A stretch of DNA of 64,000 nt from Clostridia bacterium (GTDB taxonomy: Bacteria > Bacillota > Clostridia > Oscillospirales > CAG-272), in assembly GCA_017463125.1 (NCBI GenBank), contig JAFTPV010000019.1, positions 98,835 to 162,834 on the forward strand. The letters are read 5' to 3'. Shown here in pieces: positions 41,622 to 51,246 of this stretch. The notes beneath the pieces are model-generated. The model was not told the origin of the DNA. It did not search any database and saw nothing but the letters and a program-made list of their open reading frames with translations. The number at the start of each line of letters is the position of its first letter. Position 1 is the first letter of the stretch. Position numbers and translations under genes: made by a program.

Positions 41622-41996
41622 ATGAAAAAAGAACTTGATAAGAAGAAAAGCGACGCTGAAATGTTTTTTGATATTCTTAAGGAGCGCCAAGAAAAGACTC
41701 GCGAGTACTTTGTACCCCTTGATGATGCAGATGAGCGCTTAAATAAGGTTTTAGGCTTTTGCACCGGATTCTTTAAGTACGAGAGCGGAGATATAAAGGT
41801 GCGGCACGCACCCGAGGCGGAGAGTGTGCTCGTGACGGTGTCGCTTCCTATAATTGATATTACTAAAGAGGTGCTTGACGGGGTGAGTGATGTGATGGAA
41901 TATCTCAACGGCTTATCCGTCTTGCCTGATGAAGAGATGCTCCGTATGGAGTTCTACGTCAGATATTACAGGAGAGAAATAAGCCGAGGGGAGTAA
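41622..41996 (+). CDS. Hypothetical acidic protein
   Basis: A 124-residue soluble protein starting with a charged helix (KKELDKKKSDAEMFFDILKERQEK), followed by a mixed alpha/beta region with VLVTVSLPIIDITKEVL and a C-terminal MEFYVRYYRREISRG. It has a GGAGG ribosome site and a phased-repeat promoter. I do not recognise a family. It lies divergent from the ribbon-helix-helix gene that probably controls it. Confidence 0.65.
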   Translation: MKKELDKKKSDAEMFFDILKERQEKTREYFVPLDDADERLNKVLGFCTGFFKYESGDIKVRHAPEAESVLVTVSLPIIDITKEVLDGVSDVMEYLNGLSVLPDEEMLRMEFYVRYYRREISRGE

Positions 41997-42070
41997 TCGA
42001 GGGCGCCTGTCTGTTAAATCTCGCGTGAGAATATGCGTTCTCTAAAACAAAATCGTTTACATATTTTTAG

Positions 42071-42099
42071 TTGACATTCGCCCGCGTATATGTTAAAAT
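42071..42099 (+). promoter_or_regulatory. Promoter of the ThyX-like/nadE/pth/mfd operon
   Basis: TTGACA (42071-42076), 17 bp, TAAAAT (42094-42099), 41 bp before the first ATG. Confidence 0.7.
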
Positions 42100-42140
42100 A
42101 AAAATTGTTAATATTTTGAATTAAATCTTCGGAGGACGTT

Positions 42141-42761
42141 ATGATAAAGATAGAGCGAATTTCTGTTATGAATTTTGAGAATGCCATAAGAGGCGCTCGC
42201 AATCCGCTTAATAGCTGGGCGAGAATAGATTCCTATTATGACGAGGACGGCAACTACGTTCTTGGAGAGAACGATATATCTCTTGCCTCAAGACTTGCAA
42301 AGGCGGGCTCCGATCACAGAAAGTTTTTGCGTCAGGTAATGGTGTCTATGGACATAACGGCGCCGCTCTATTGGTGGAAGGAGTTTGATACCTATAAGGT
42401 CGGAACTGTTGCAAACTCCACCTCAACGATGCATAAAATTCAGGCAAAGGAATTTTCACGCGAGGATTTCTCCTGCGACAGAATGAGTGAGGATTGCCTC
42501 TCTGTTCTTGATAGCGTTATAGCTTATCTTGAATCTGAAAGACTCAAATTTATTGAAACGAAGGAAAAGCAGCATTGGCACAATATGATACAGCTCCTCC
42601 CCTCGTCCTTTAACCAGATGCGTACCGTTACGATGAACTACGAGGTGCTTATCAATATTTATTACGCGAGAAAGACGCACAAGCTGGCGGAGTGGCACAC
42701 CCTTTGCGATGAGATAGAAAAGCTCCCGTATGCAAAAGAGCTGATATTGGTTAAAGACTGA
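42141..42761 (+). CDS. ThyX-like protein with altered catalytic motif
   Basis: A 206-residue protein that follows the order of features of flavin-dependent thymidylate synthase ThyX: an early AIRGARNP like the AVRAAR of T. maritima ThyX, an ITAPLYWWKEFDTYK block (72-86) where ThyX has the RQWFRHR segment, NSTSTMHK (92-99) where ThyX has the NELSGRY loop, then LLPSSF (152-157), Asn166 and an Arg177 like the late Arg of ThyX. The RHRxxS motif is not conserved. It may bind dUMP or flavin without the usual activity, or be a divergent synthase. It is the first gene of the nadE-pth-mfd operon, 22 bp before nadE. Confidence 0.6.
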   Translation: MIKIERISVMNFENAIRGARNPLNSWARIDSYYDEDGNYVLGENDISLASRLAKAGSDHRKFLRQVMVSMDITAPLYWWKEFDTYKVGTVANSTSTMHKIQAKEFSREDFSCDRMSEDCLSVLDSVIAYLESERLKFIETKEKQHWHNMIQLLPSSFNQMRTVTMNYEVLINIYYARKTHKLAEWHTLCDEIEKLPYAKELILVKD

Positions 42762-42783
42762 TTTTTCTGAAAGGAAATAGAAA

Positions 42784-44679
42784 ATGAAGCACGGTTTTAT
42801 AAAGGTTGGCGCGGTTTCGCCTAAAATCAGGGTTGCCGACGTTGAAAATAATATTGCCGCTTGTATTGAAGAGGTAAGACGCGCGGCGGAGCTGGGCATA
42901 AAGGTGCTCGTTTTCCCCGAGCTTTGTATCACGGGCGCAACTGCGGGTGACCTGTTTTATCAGAAAACGCTCGTTTCTGCCGCCGAGGAGGCTCTTGGGA
43001 AATTCGCATGTATGACGGCGGAGCTTGACGTTATCAGCTTCATCGGTCTGCCTGTATCAGTATCTTCAAGGCTGTATAATGCCGTAGCGGCGGTCTTTCG
43101 CGGCGAGATTCTTGCCGCCTTTCCGAAAACTGTAATTAGGGCAGGTGAGTCAAGGCATTTTGGCGCTGCCCCCGAAGAAAACGTTGAAATAACGTTAGCA
43201 GGACAGAACGTGCTGTTTGGCGCTGATGTGATTCTCTCTGCTGATACGGTGGAGGATCTGTATATCGGTGTCTGCGTTGGCGACGAGATCGGAGCAACGA
43301 TATCCCCCGCCGCAGCGCTTGCCGATGGAGGAGCGACTCTTATCGTCAATCCTCACGCCGCGCCCGAGATCGTCGGCAGAGCCGAGCGACAGAGAACTCT
43401 TATCAAGGCGTTGAGCGCATCAACGCTGACGGCTATCGTTAAGGCAGAGTCTGGTGAAGGCGAGAGCGGAACGGATGGTATCTTTGCCGCAAGGAGCCTT
43501 GTAAGCGAGCTTGGCGAGGTTCTTGAGGAGGCGGAGGCCTTTGATAGCGATACTCTTATATATACAGATATAGACGTTGAAAGAATAGCGTCGGAAAGAT
43601 GCCGTGATACGTCGCGCGGAAGCCTTATAGGCTATGATTATGAAATGGTGGGCTTCTGCCTCGGGGTAGAGGACACACAGCTTTCACGCAAGGTGAAAAA
43701 ATCGCCCTTCATTCCCGAGAATTCAGAGGAGCTTGACAGACAGTGCGAGCTTATCCTTAATATTCAGGCGCGCGCTTTGGCAAATAGGCTTACGCGCTCC
43801 TATTCTACGGGCGCTGTCGTTGGTGTTTCGGGAGGACTTGACTCAACTCTTGCCCTTCTCGTAGCGGCGAGAGCCGTTGATATTGCAGGACTCGGGAGAG
43901 ATAAGCTTATAGCTGTGACGATGCCCTGCTTCGGTACTACGAAGCGCACCAAGGGCAATGCCGAAAAGCTCTCCGAGGCTCTGGGCGCGACCTTAAGATG
44001 CGTTGATATAAAGGCGGCGGTAAATCAGCATTTTGCCGATATAGGTCACGACCCCGATGATTATAGCGTGGTTTACGAGAATGCGCAGGCAAGAGAGCGC
44101 ACCCAGGTGCTTATGGATATTGCCAATGCGTCGGGAGCCTTGGTCGTTGGTACAGGCGACCTCTCCGAGCTGGCGCTAGGATGGGCAACCTACAACGGCG
44201 ACCACATGTCTATGTACGGCGTAAATGCGGGAATACCGAAAACGCTTATGCGTCATATAGTCGCCTATTCGGCAAAGCTGTTTGAAAAAGAGGGTAACGG
44301 AAGGTGCGCCGAGGTTCTTACCGACGTGCTTAACACCCCCGTCAGCCCCGAGCTTCTGCCCCCCAAGGACGGGGAGATCGCGCAGTGCACCGAGGGGATC
44401 GTCGGCCCATACGAGCTTCACGATTTCTTCATCTATTACCACGTGCGTTACGGCTTCTCTCCGGATAAGATACTGCGCCTTGCTGTAAGAGCCTTTGCGG
44501 ATGAGTACGACGAGCAGACTGTAAGAGCGTGGCTTAAGGTTTTTGTGCGTCGCTTCTTCTCCCAGCAGTTTAAGCGCTCCTGCCTTCCCGATGGGCCTAA
44601 GGTCTTTGAGGTAGGCTTCTCTCCAAGAGGTGATTTCTCAATGCCCTCCGATGCTGTCGGTAAGCTCTGGGACGTCTGA
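42784..44679 (+). CDS. nadE: Glutamine-dependent NAD+ synthase
   Basis: A 631-residue two-domain enzyme. The N-terminal nitrilase-type glutaminase (about 1-270) has FPELCITG (Glu about 42), PKTVIRAGESRHF (Lys) and a Cys in YIGVCVGDE. The C-terminal synthase has the PP-loop VVGVSGGLDSTLAL, MPCFGTTKRT, VGTGDLSELALGW, and DHMSMYGVNAGIPKTL. It turns deamido-NAD into NAD using ATP and glutamine ammonia. The Cys environment (usually EICED) is unusual. Length is typical for bacterial NadE with the fused glutaminase. Confidence 0.94.
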   Translation: MKHGFIKVGAVSPKIRVADVENNIAACIEEVRRAAELGIKVLVFPELCITGATAGDLFYQKTLVSAAEEALGKFACMTAELDVISFIGLPVSVSSRLYNAVAAVFRGEILAAFPKTVIRAGESRHFGAAPEENVEITLAGQNVLFGADVILSADTVEDLYIGVCVGDEIGATISPAAALADGGATLIVNPHAAPEIVGRAERQRTLIKALSASTLTAIVKAESGEGESGTDGIFAARSLVSELGEVLEEAEAFDSDTLIYTDIDVERIASERCRDTSRGSLIGYDYEMVGFCLGVEDTQLSRKVKKSPFIPENSEELDRQCELILNIQARALANRLTRSYSTGAVVGVSGGLDSTLALLVAARAVDIAGLGRDKLIAVTMPCFGTTKRTKGNAEKLSEALGATLRCVDIKAAVNQHFADIGHDPDDYSVVYENAQARERTQVLMDIANASGALVVGTGDLSELALGWATYNGDHMSMYGVNAGIPKTLMRHIVAYSAKLFEKEGNGRCAEVLTDVLNTPVSPELLPPKDGEIAQCTEGIVGPYELHDFFIYYHVRYGFSPDKILRLAVRAFADEYDEQTVRAWLKVFVRRFFSQQFKRSCLPDGPKVFEVGFSPRGDFSMPSDAVGKLWDV

Positions 44680-44710
44680 TGCAAAATTAAAATAGAGAAA
44701 AATGTAAATA

Positions 44711-45337
44711 ATGGCTAACATATTTGACCTTTTTAAGAAAATTGAAAGCGCTGAAAGCTCTGCCGTTCCGGTAACGCACATCGTCGTAGGACTCGGCAAT
44801 ATCGGCAAGCAATATGAGAGAACCCGCCACAACGCAGGCTTCCTTGCGATAGATTATATAGCGGAGTGCTGGGGCGTCAAAATCGACAGAGTGAAATTTC
44901 ACTCTACTGTCGCTGAGGGTACGGTTCTCGGCAAGCGCGTTCTTCTGATGAAGCCCACAACTCTTATGAACAATTCCGGTGTCGCTATCGGCGAGGCGAC
45001 TGCCTTTTACAAAATACCGCCCCAGCAGGTGATAGTACTCCACGACGAGATAAGCTTTGACCCGGGAGTAATACGCATAAGGCGCAAGGGCTCGGCAGGC
45101 GGTCACAACGGCTTGAAGAGCGTTATAGCGCACCTGTCCTCCGAGGATTTTCCGAGGATAAAGATAGGCGTTGGTAAAAAGCCTTCGCCGGACTACGACC
45201 TCGTTGACTGGGTGCTTGGTAAATTCCCCGAGTGCGACCTTGCCGCCATATCGGACAGATTTGACGATATTAAGTCGGCCTGCGAGGGTATAATAGGCGG
45301 TAATATAGACGCCGCTATGAATAAGTATTCAAAATAG
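44711..45337 (+). CDS. pth: Peptidyl-tRNA hydrolase
   Basis: A 208-residue enzyme that frees tRNA from stalled peptidyl-tRNA. Motifs are HIVVGLGNIGKQYERTRHNAGF (catalytic His), LMKPTTLMNNSG, VLHDEISFDPG (catalytic Asp) and GSAGGHNGLKSVIAHL. An extra N-terminal stretch of about 20 residues (MANIFDLFKKIESAESSAV) precedes the usual start. It lies between nadE and mfd; the pth-mfd order is standard for Firmicutes. Confidence 0.95.
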   Translation: MANIFDLFKKIESAESSAVPVTHIVVGLGNIGKQYERTRHNAGFLAIDYIAECWGVKIDRVKFHSTVAEGTVLGKRVLLMKPTTLMNNSGVAIGEATAFYKIPPQQVIVLHDEISFDPGVIRIRRKGSAGGHNGLKSVIAHLSSEDFPRIKIGVGKKPSPDYDLVDWVLGKFPECDLAAISDRFDDIKSACEGIIGGNIDAAMNKYSK

Positions 45338-45355
45338 GTTTGGTAGATAATACGG

Positions 45356-48300
45356 ATGAATAGACTGTCATCTCTTATCAGAGCGGATAGGGAATATAAG
45401 GGCTTCCTTACCGTGATGAAGGATGCCTATTCTGCACAGACACCGCTGCCTATTGCGGTAAACGGTCTTACGGGCGGGGCGGAGATAGCCTTTCTTGCCG
45501 AGAGCATCATCGAGCAACGGGCGCTGACCTCTGCTCCTGCCGTCGTATTTGTAGGCTCGGAGGCCGAGAGGGAGAGGCTTTGTTCTTCCCTTTGCAGTAT
45601 GGGCATTCGCGCCCTTGGATATAAGCGGCGCGAGCTTGTTTTTCATAATATAAGAGCCTCTCATGACATCGAGCGTGAGAGGCTGGCTGTGCTCTCTGCG
45701 GTAACGTCCGGTGATGTTGACGCTGTGGTTACGACGCCTGCCGCCGCTCTTTCGTATACCGTACCGGAGGAGCTTCTTCTGAATCTTACGGTATCAATAG
45801 AGGCAGGCGATATGCTTGCTCCCTCGGAGCTTGTTGACAGACTCGTGACTCTCGGGTTTGTGAGGGTTGATACTGTTGACGGGCGCGGTCAGTTTGCCGC
45901 AAGGGGCGGTATAGTTGATTTCTTTGACGGCGAATGCGAGTCCCCTGTCAGAATAGAATTTTTCGGTGACGAGATAGACAGGCTCGTATATTTTGACCCA
46001 ATATCTCAAAGGACTCTCGGTGTGTGTAAGTCCGTACGGTTGCTGCCCGCCTGCGAGGTGATGCTTTCTCCAAAAGCCCGCGAGAGAATGCTGAATACCG
46101 TAAAAGCACTTGTAAAAAATGCAAAAAGCGACACCGCAAGAGAAAAGCTCAAAAAGGAGCAGGCGGTGCTTGAGAGCGAGCTTTCGGTTGATTTCAGAGA
46201 TAAATATCTCGGACTTGTGTACGACAGTCGGGAAAATCTTTTGTCCTATTTTTCTACGTACAAGAGATGTGTTGCCTTCGCCGTCGGAACCAGCGGCTGT
46301 AATGAGGATTTGGAAAATTATCTGAATAGGCTGAATGATGAGCGTGAGACGCTTCTATCCGACGGGCTTGTAACAAAGGAGGCGGCAGTCTATTCTGCCG
46401 GTAAGGACGAGTACCTTGATTTCCTTGCCTCAAGCCTCACCGTACACGAAAATCCCTTTGCGGGCGGTATCGGTTCGATGAAGCTGTCGGGGCTTTTCGG
46501 CTTTAGGTGCAGAAGGTGCGTTTCTTACGGCGGAAACCCCTCGATGCTCCACGAGGATCTTATAAATTTCAGAAAAGCGCTTTACAGGACGGTCATAGCT
46601 ACCGAAAATAAGCAGGGCGCCGAGTCGCTTGTCGCATCCTTGGCGGAGGCAGATATTGCCGCCATTCCGATATACGATAAAGAGGATTTTGACGTTCTCT
46701 CGGCAGAGGGCGGGCGTATTTTCGTCACCGTAGGCTCTATCGAGGGTTTTGACCTTATAACACCGAGGATAGCCGTCATCTCTATGGCAAAGGATGAGGG
46801 CCGCGCCGTTATGTCTAACAGAAAAAGGCAACGCATAATGCGCGAGGCGGGCGGAGCAAAAAGGATACTCAGCTACGCGGATCTTACTCCCGGCGATTAC
46901 GTGGTTCACGCAAATTACGGTATCGGTCTTTTTGAGGGAATACAGACCGTCACAACATACGGCATTACCAAGGATTATATAACGATAAGATATGCGGGAA
47001 CAGACAAGCTCTTCGTCCCCTGTGACCGCCTTGAGCAGATAGGCAAATATATAGGAAACAGAGAAAAGGACGGTACGGTAAAGCTCTCGAAGATGGGCGG
47101 TGCCGACTGGCATAAAACGAAGGCTCGCGCAAAATCTGCGGCAAAGGATATTGCCAAGGATTTAATAGCTCTCTACGCCGAGAGGCAGAGAAAGCCGGGC
47201 TTTGCCTTCCCCGAGGACTCGGAGCTTGAATACGCCTTTGCCGACGCCTTTGAATACGAGGAAACCGCGTCGCAGACTGCGGCTATCAGGGAGATAAAGG
47301 CAGATATGCAACGCGCCGTACCTATGAACCGCCTTCTCTGCGGAGACGTTGGCTTCGGCAAGACGGAGGTTGCGCTACGCGCGGCGTTTAAGGCAATAAT
47401 GGGCGGAAAGCAGGTGGCAATCCTCGTTCCGACGACTATTCTCGCTCTCCAGCATTATCAGACGGCTATCTCACGTATGCGAGGCTTTCCCGTAACAGTT
47501 GAGATGCTCACCCGCTTCAAAAAGCCGAAGGAGCAGGCAGAGATTTTGAGAAAGGTAAAGCGAGGCGAAACCGATATTCTTATCGGAACACACAAGCTAC
47601 TTTCAAAGCAGCTCGAGTTCCGCGACCTCGGACTTTTGATAATAGACGAGGAGCAGCGCTTCGGCGTTGCCCAAAAGGAGAAGCTTAAGGAGTTTTCAAA
47701 GAATGTTGACGTTCTCACTCTGACCGCAACTCCCATACCTCGAACTCTTAATATGGCTATGAACGGTATCAGCGATATATCGGTGCTTGACGAGGCGCCG
47801 GGTGATAGACGACCCGTGCAGACCTACGTTCTCGAGCATGAGGACGAGCTGATATTTGACGCTATCGGCCGTGAGCTTTCAAGAGGCGGGCAGGTGCTAT
47901 ATTTATATAATAAGGTAGAGGATATTGACCTAGTTGCAGATAAGCTTGTGCGACGCATGCCCGAGGCGCGTGTCGGATATGCTCATGGGCAGATGGAGCG
48001 AGAGGAGCTTGAGGATATATGGCAGATGCTTGTACGAGGGGAGCTTGATATACTTGTTTGCACGACGATAATTGAAACCGGCGTGGATCTCCCTGCGGCA
48101 AATACCTTGATTATAGAAAACGCAGATAGATTCGGGCTTTCCCAGCTTCATCAGATACGCGGACGCGTCGGCAGGAGTGAAAGACAGGCGTACGCCTACT
48201 TTACTTACAGACCCGGTAAGGTGCTATCCGAGATTGCTGAAAAAAGGCTTTCCGCAATAAAGGAATACGCCGAGTTCGGCGCGGGCTTCAAGATAGCGCT

Positions 48301-48883
48301 CTGCGACCTTGAGATAAGGGGTGCGGGAAATCTTCTCGGAGCCGAGCAGCACGGATATATCGACAGCGTCGGCTACGACCTATACGTCAAGCTTCTTAAC
48401 GAGGCGGTGCTTGAGGAGCGGGGAGAGAAGCCTGAGAAAAAGGCTGAAACTCTCGTTGATATAAAGGTAAACGCGCACATTCCCGAGTCGTATATCCCCA
48501 CAAGCGCGCACCGTATGGAGATGTATAAAAAAATATCTCTCATCACCTCCCCCGAGGACGAGATGGACGTTATGGATGAGCTCCTTGATAGATTTGGAGA
48601 TATTCCAAAACCTGTTCACCGTCTGCTTGCCGTTGCGACGGCTAAGGCAATAGGCGAGACCTCCGGGATAAGCAAGATAACGGTTGAGGGGACAAACATC
48701 GTGTTTATCGTTCAAAAACCCGATCTGTCTACGTGGAGTGTGGTGTTTGAAAAGTATAAGGGCATGCGCTTTGCCCCTGATGGCAGCAGAGTCATTTACA
48801 GGTGCGTGCAGAGCGAGGTCGCCTTGCTTATAGGGGATATAATGAGATTTTATTATGAGGTAAGAATAGGGGAAGGAGAATAA
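45356..48883 (+). CDS. mfd: Transcription-repair coupling factor
   Basis: A 1,175-residue motor that removes stalled RNA polymerase from lesions and recruits UvrA. The N-terminal UvrB-like region (RGQFAARGGIVDFF), the RNA polymerase-interaction domain (DLTPGDYVVHANYGIGLFEG, about 505), the helicase with GDVGFGKTEVALRAAF (Walker A, about 660), IIDEEQRFGVAQKEK, TLTATPIPRTLN and QIRGRVGRS, and a C-terminal TRCF domain are all present. Length is usual. It follows pth by 18 bp. Confidence 0.97.
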   Translation: MNRLSSLIRADREYKGFLTVMKDAYSAQTPLPIAVNGLTGGAEIAFLAESIIEQRALTSAPAVVFVGSEAERERLCSSLCSMGIRALGYKRRELVFHNIRASHDIERERLAVLSAVTSGDVDAVVTTPAAALSYTVPEELLLNLTVSIEAGDMLAPSELVDRLVTLGFVRVDTVDGRGQFAARGGIVDFFDGECESPVRIEFFGDEIDRLVYFDPISQRTLGVCKSVRLLPACEVMLSPKARERMLNTVKALVKNAKSDTAREKLKKEQAVLESELSVDFRDKYLGLVYDSRENLLSYFSTYKRCVAFAVGTSGCNEDLENYLNRLNDERETLLSDGLVTKEAAVYSAGKDEYLDFLASSLTVHENPFAGGIGSMKLSGLFGFRCRRCVSYGGNPSMLHEDLINFRKALYRTVIATENKQGAESLVASLAEADIAAIPIYDKEDFDVLSAEGGRIFVTVGSIEGFDLITPRIAVISMAKDEGRAVMSNRKRQRIMREAGGAKRILSYADLTPGDYVVHANYGIGLFEGIQTVTTYGITKDYITIRYAGTDKLFVPCDRLEQIGKYIGNREKDGTVKLSKMGGADWHKTKARAKSAAKDIAKDLIALYAERQRKPGFAFPEDSELEYAFADAFEYEETASQTAAIREIKADMQRAVPMNRLLCGDVGFGKTEVALRAAFKAIMGGKQVAILVPTTILALQHYQTAISRMRGFPVTVEMLTRFKKPKEQAEILRKVKRGETDILIGTHKLLSKQLEFRDLGLLIIDEEQRFGVAQKEKLKEFSKNVDVLTLTATPIPRTLNMAMNGISDISVLDEAPGDRRPVQTYVLEHEDELIFDAIGRELSRGGQVLYLYNKVEDIDLVADKLVRRMPEARVGYAHGQMEREELEDIWQMLVRGELDILVCTTIIETGVDLPAANTLIIENADRFGLSQLHQIRGRVGRSERQAYAYFTYRPGKVLSEIAEKRLSAIKEYAEFGAGFKIALCDLEIRGAGNLLGAEQHGYIDSVGYDLYVKLLNEAVLEERGEKPEKKAETLVDIKVNAHIPESYIPTSAHRMEMYKKISLITSPEDEMDVMDELLDRFGDIPKPVHRLLAVATAKAIGETSGISKITVEGTNIVFIVQKPDLSTWSVVFEKYKGMRFAPDGSRVIYRCVQSEVALLIGDIMRFYYEVRIGEGE

Positions 48884-48887
48884 AAGC

Positions 48888-50087
48888 GTGCTTGAAAAGA
48901 AATCACAGCAAAAAACAAAAAGCAATAGAATTTTGTTAATATTTGTTTGCGTTTTTGCGTCGCTTGCCATAGTGTTTGGCTCTGTTTTCGGTATTATAAT
49001 TATGATAAACGAGGCAAACGCACTTGTGAAGCTCGACGGCGTTACTATGGAAGAGGGCGTTGTCAGATGCTTTGGAGCATATTATAAAAGCTTGCATTTA
49101 GCGGGGCTGAAGCGCGCCGGAATCTCGGAGGCGGAGGACAGCGTGAGCTTTTGGGAGTCTGAATATGCCGAGGGGGTAACTCACGGAGAGCTATATGAGA
49201 GCTCGTTTAAGAATTATCTTGCGGGTATCGTGGCATCAAATAGACTGTTTCTCGACCTTTCAAGCTTTACGTCGGAGGACGAGGAGTACCTTGATACGAG
49301 GCTCGATAGCTTTATTTCCTATTATGGCTCAAAGGACGCGTTTAACGAAGAGGCTGCGGCGCTCGGCTTTGACTACGAGGATTTTGCCGAAGCAATGAAG
49401 CTCTCGCTTCGCGCAAGCCTCGCGATGAAAACGGTATACGGCTACCAGGGCGAAAATCTGAAAGCGCAGAGCGCAGAGTCGGTAGCACAATGCAAAGAGT
49501 ATCTCGCCACTTATTCTAGAGTAAAGATGGTTCTTCTTTGTAACGAGAAGATAACTTACACCGACGGTGATGGCGAGGAGGTAGAGCACTATCTGACCGA
49601 GGAGGAGAAGGCAGAGCGCGAGGCGTTGGCAGAAGAGATGCGTGAGGCAATAGCCAACAAGGCGGCAGGACTTGACGGCGCAGTTACCGAAACGATGTTT
49701 GATTACGTTATGGAAAAGAGCGACACCGACCCACTTATGATGGAGAGCGGTTATTACTTCAATATGAGCGCGGAGCAGACCGCAAACTTCTATTACGTTC
49801 ACCCGGCGCTCGTTGATGCGGCTATCGATATGGAGGTCGGAGAGTATAGAGAAATAAGTATATCCGTAGGTACCTGCTTCCTTTATAAATGCGAAAACGA
49901 GAGCAGAGCGTATAAAAATGAAGAAAACCCCTTCTTCTCGGATTTTTATTCTGATGCGGCAACATATCTTTTCCAAAACAGTGTAGAGATACTTGCGAGC
50001 GAAGCCACGTTCAGTGACAAGTATTATGAATTAGACCCTCTCGCAATACCCGAGAGTAACAGATTCTTTATAAGCAACTGGAATTAA
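48888..50087 (+). CDS. Membrane-anchored PrsA/SurA-like foldase
   Basis: A 399-residue protein starting at GTG 48888, four bases after mfd. A basic tail and one membrane helix (about 16-43, LLIFVCVFASLAIVFGSVFG) are followed by a helical SurA_N-like region (about 50-200) and a parvulin-like domain (about 210-350) with MVLLCNE, then GYYFNMSAE and an AAIDMEVGEYREISISVGTCFLYK block typical of the parvulin C-terminal part. Active-site His residues of classical parvulins are not obvious. Such genes commonly follow mfd in Clostridia. It probably helps fold exported proteins. Confidence 0.75.
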   Translation: MLEKKSQQKTKSNRILLIFVCVFASLAIVFGSVFGIIIMINEANALVKLDGVTMEEGVVRCFGAYYKSLHLAGLKRAGISEAEDSVSFWESEYAEGVTHGELYESSFKNYLAGIVASNRLFLDLSSFTSEDEEYLDTRLDSFISYYGSKDAFNEEAAALGFDYEDFAEAMKLSLRASLAMKTVYGYQGENLKAQSAESVAQCKEYLATYSRVKMVLLCNEKITYTDGDGEEVEHYLTEEEKAEREALAEEMREAIANKAAGLDGAVTETMFDYVMEKSDTDPLMMESGYYFNMSAEQTANFYYVHPALVDAAIDMEVGEYREISISVGTCFLYKCENESRAYKNEENPFFSDFYSDAATYLFQNSVEILASEATFSDKYYELDPLAIPESNRFFISNWN

Positions 50088-50093
50088 AAAATT

Positions 50094-50125
50094 CGGCTGA
50101 CCGATTTTATGGCCAGCCGTTTTTG
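50094..50125 (+). terminator. Terminator of the nadE-pth-mfd operon
   Basis: CGGCTG (50094-50099) pairs with CAGCCG (50114-50119), extended by GACC/GGCC, followed by TTTTTGT. Confidence 0.8.
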
Positions 50126-50133
50126 TATGAAAT

Positions 50134-50568
50134 TTATATTTTAACGTCAAATCTGTGCTTACAACAGGGGCATACTACCGTGTGCTTGCCTGAAACCTTA
50201 GGCAAGCGCAAATTATTTTTACAGGACGGACACCTCTTGTAAACATGGGTCCTTCTGTCGCGCCACTTGTTTGAGAGCAACTTGAAATAGCCTCTGGGCT
50301 TTTCGGAAACACGCAGGAACCATTGATTTTCACGCTGCCTTTTGTAAATATTTCTTGACATTGCTCTGAAAACCGCATAAATCAATGCTGCAAGCTCTAA
50401 AAGATAAATAATGTACGAGCCTACGAAAAGATTAATAACGAGCAACACAAAATATACGCCAAGCAAGAAGTAATAAAACGAGTCAGCGCCGTATCTTCCT
50501 GCCATAAAACGAACAAGCGCTTCTCTTAATGCGCGTCCCCATCTGCTAAATCTCATATTTATAACCAT
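50134..50568 (-). CDS. Membrane protein with C-terminal zinc ribbon
   Basis: A 144-residue protein. A basic N-terminal part is followed by one or two membrane helices (about 30-65, FYYFLLGVYFVLLVINLF and SYIIYLLELAALIYAV), then a basic stretch and a C-terminal zinc ribbon CPSC...CPCC (about 113-135). An alternative start lies at 50556, four codons in. I do not recognise a named family beyond the zinc-ribbon type; homologues with this layout exist in Clostridia as hypotheticals. It stands alone. Confidence 0.7.
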   Translation of the reverse strand: MVINMRFSRWGRALREALVRFMAGRYGADSFYYFLLGVYFVLLVINLFVGSYIIYLLELAALIYAVFRAMSRNIYKRQRENQWFLRVSEKPRGYFKLLSNKWRDRRTHVYKRCPSCKNNLRLPKVSGKHTVVCPCCKHRFDVKI

Positions 50569-50685
50569 TCCTTGATTTAATTTTTATCTGAAACCTTATG
50601 CAATTATTTTATCACCACAATATGAGAGTGTCAACGGGGTTTAGGGTATGTTTACAAATTTATGCAAAAGAATTAACGGATAAAA

Positions 50686-51246
50686 CTAATTTTCTTTTAT
50701 ATCGCTTAACATTTTCAGCAGGCTTTCGTCGTCAACGGCACACACAACGTCAAAGAGGTTATGTATCTCCTTAATTACCGCGCCCTGCTCAATCAAGTCG
50801 TCTATTAATTTTAGCAGACTGTCATAAAAGCCGTTTAAGTTCAGAACAACGATTGGGGCTGTGAGGCGCTTCAGATACTTTAGGGTTAGGACTTGGAAGA
50901 ATTCGTCCATTGTTCCGACACCTCCGGGAGCAACGATGAATACATCTGCGTGCTTTTCCATTATGGTTTTTCTTTCACTCATTGTGTCGACTATAACGGT
51001 GTTGTCACAATCAAAAATTTCTTCAAACTCGCCGATAAAGTCCGGCGATATTCCCATAACATATCCGCCGCTATCTCTCACTCCTCTCGCAACCGCTCCC
51101 ATACAGCCGGTTGCACCCGCGCCGTAAACTAAAGAGAAGCCGCTTTCGTGAATGATAGCTCCTAATTTTTCAATCTCCTTTTTATGCAAATCGGAAATTT
51201 TTTCAGATGCTCCTCCGTATACGCAAGCATAATATCTTTTTGACAT
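50686..51246 (-). CDS. LOG-family (lysine decarboxylase-like) nucleotide phosphoribohydrolase
   Basis: A 186-residue Rossmann protein. The family motif PGGVGTMDEFF (about 107-117) and SERKTIMEKHAD are the usual catalytic and nucleotide-binding regions of LOG proteins, which release bases from AMP-like 5'-monophosphates. Older annotation calls these lysine decarboxylases, which is wrong. It lies 81 bp after nrdD on the same strand; co-transcription is possible. Confidence 0.9.
   Translation of the reverse strand: MSKRYYACVYGGASEKISDLHKKEIEKLGAIIHESGFSLVYGAGATGCMGAVARGVRDSGGYVMGISPDFIGEFEEIFDCDNTVIVDTMSERKTIMEKHADVFIVAPGGVGTMDEFFQVLTLKYLKRLTAPIVVLNLNGFYDSLLKLIDDLIEQGAVIKEIHNLFDVVCAVDDESLLKMLSDIKEN

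Noticed and set aside
50686-51246. Lysine decarboxylase
   Set aside because: The PGGxGTxxE motif marks LOG nucleotide phosphoribohydrolases; there is no PLP-binding site.
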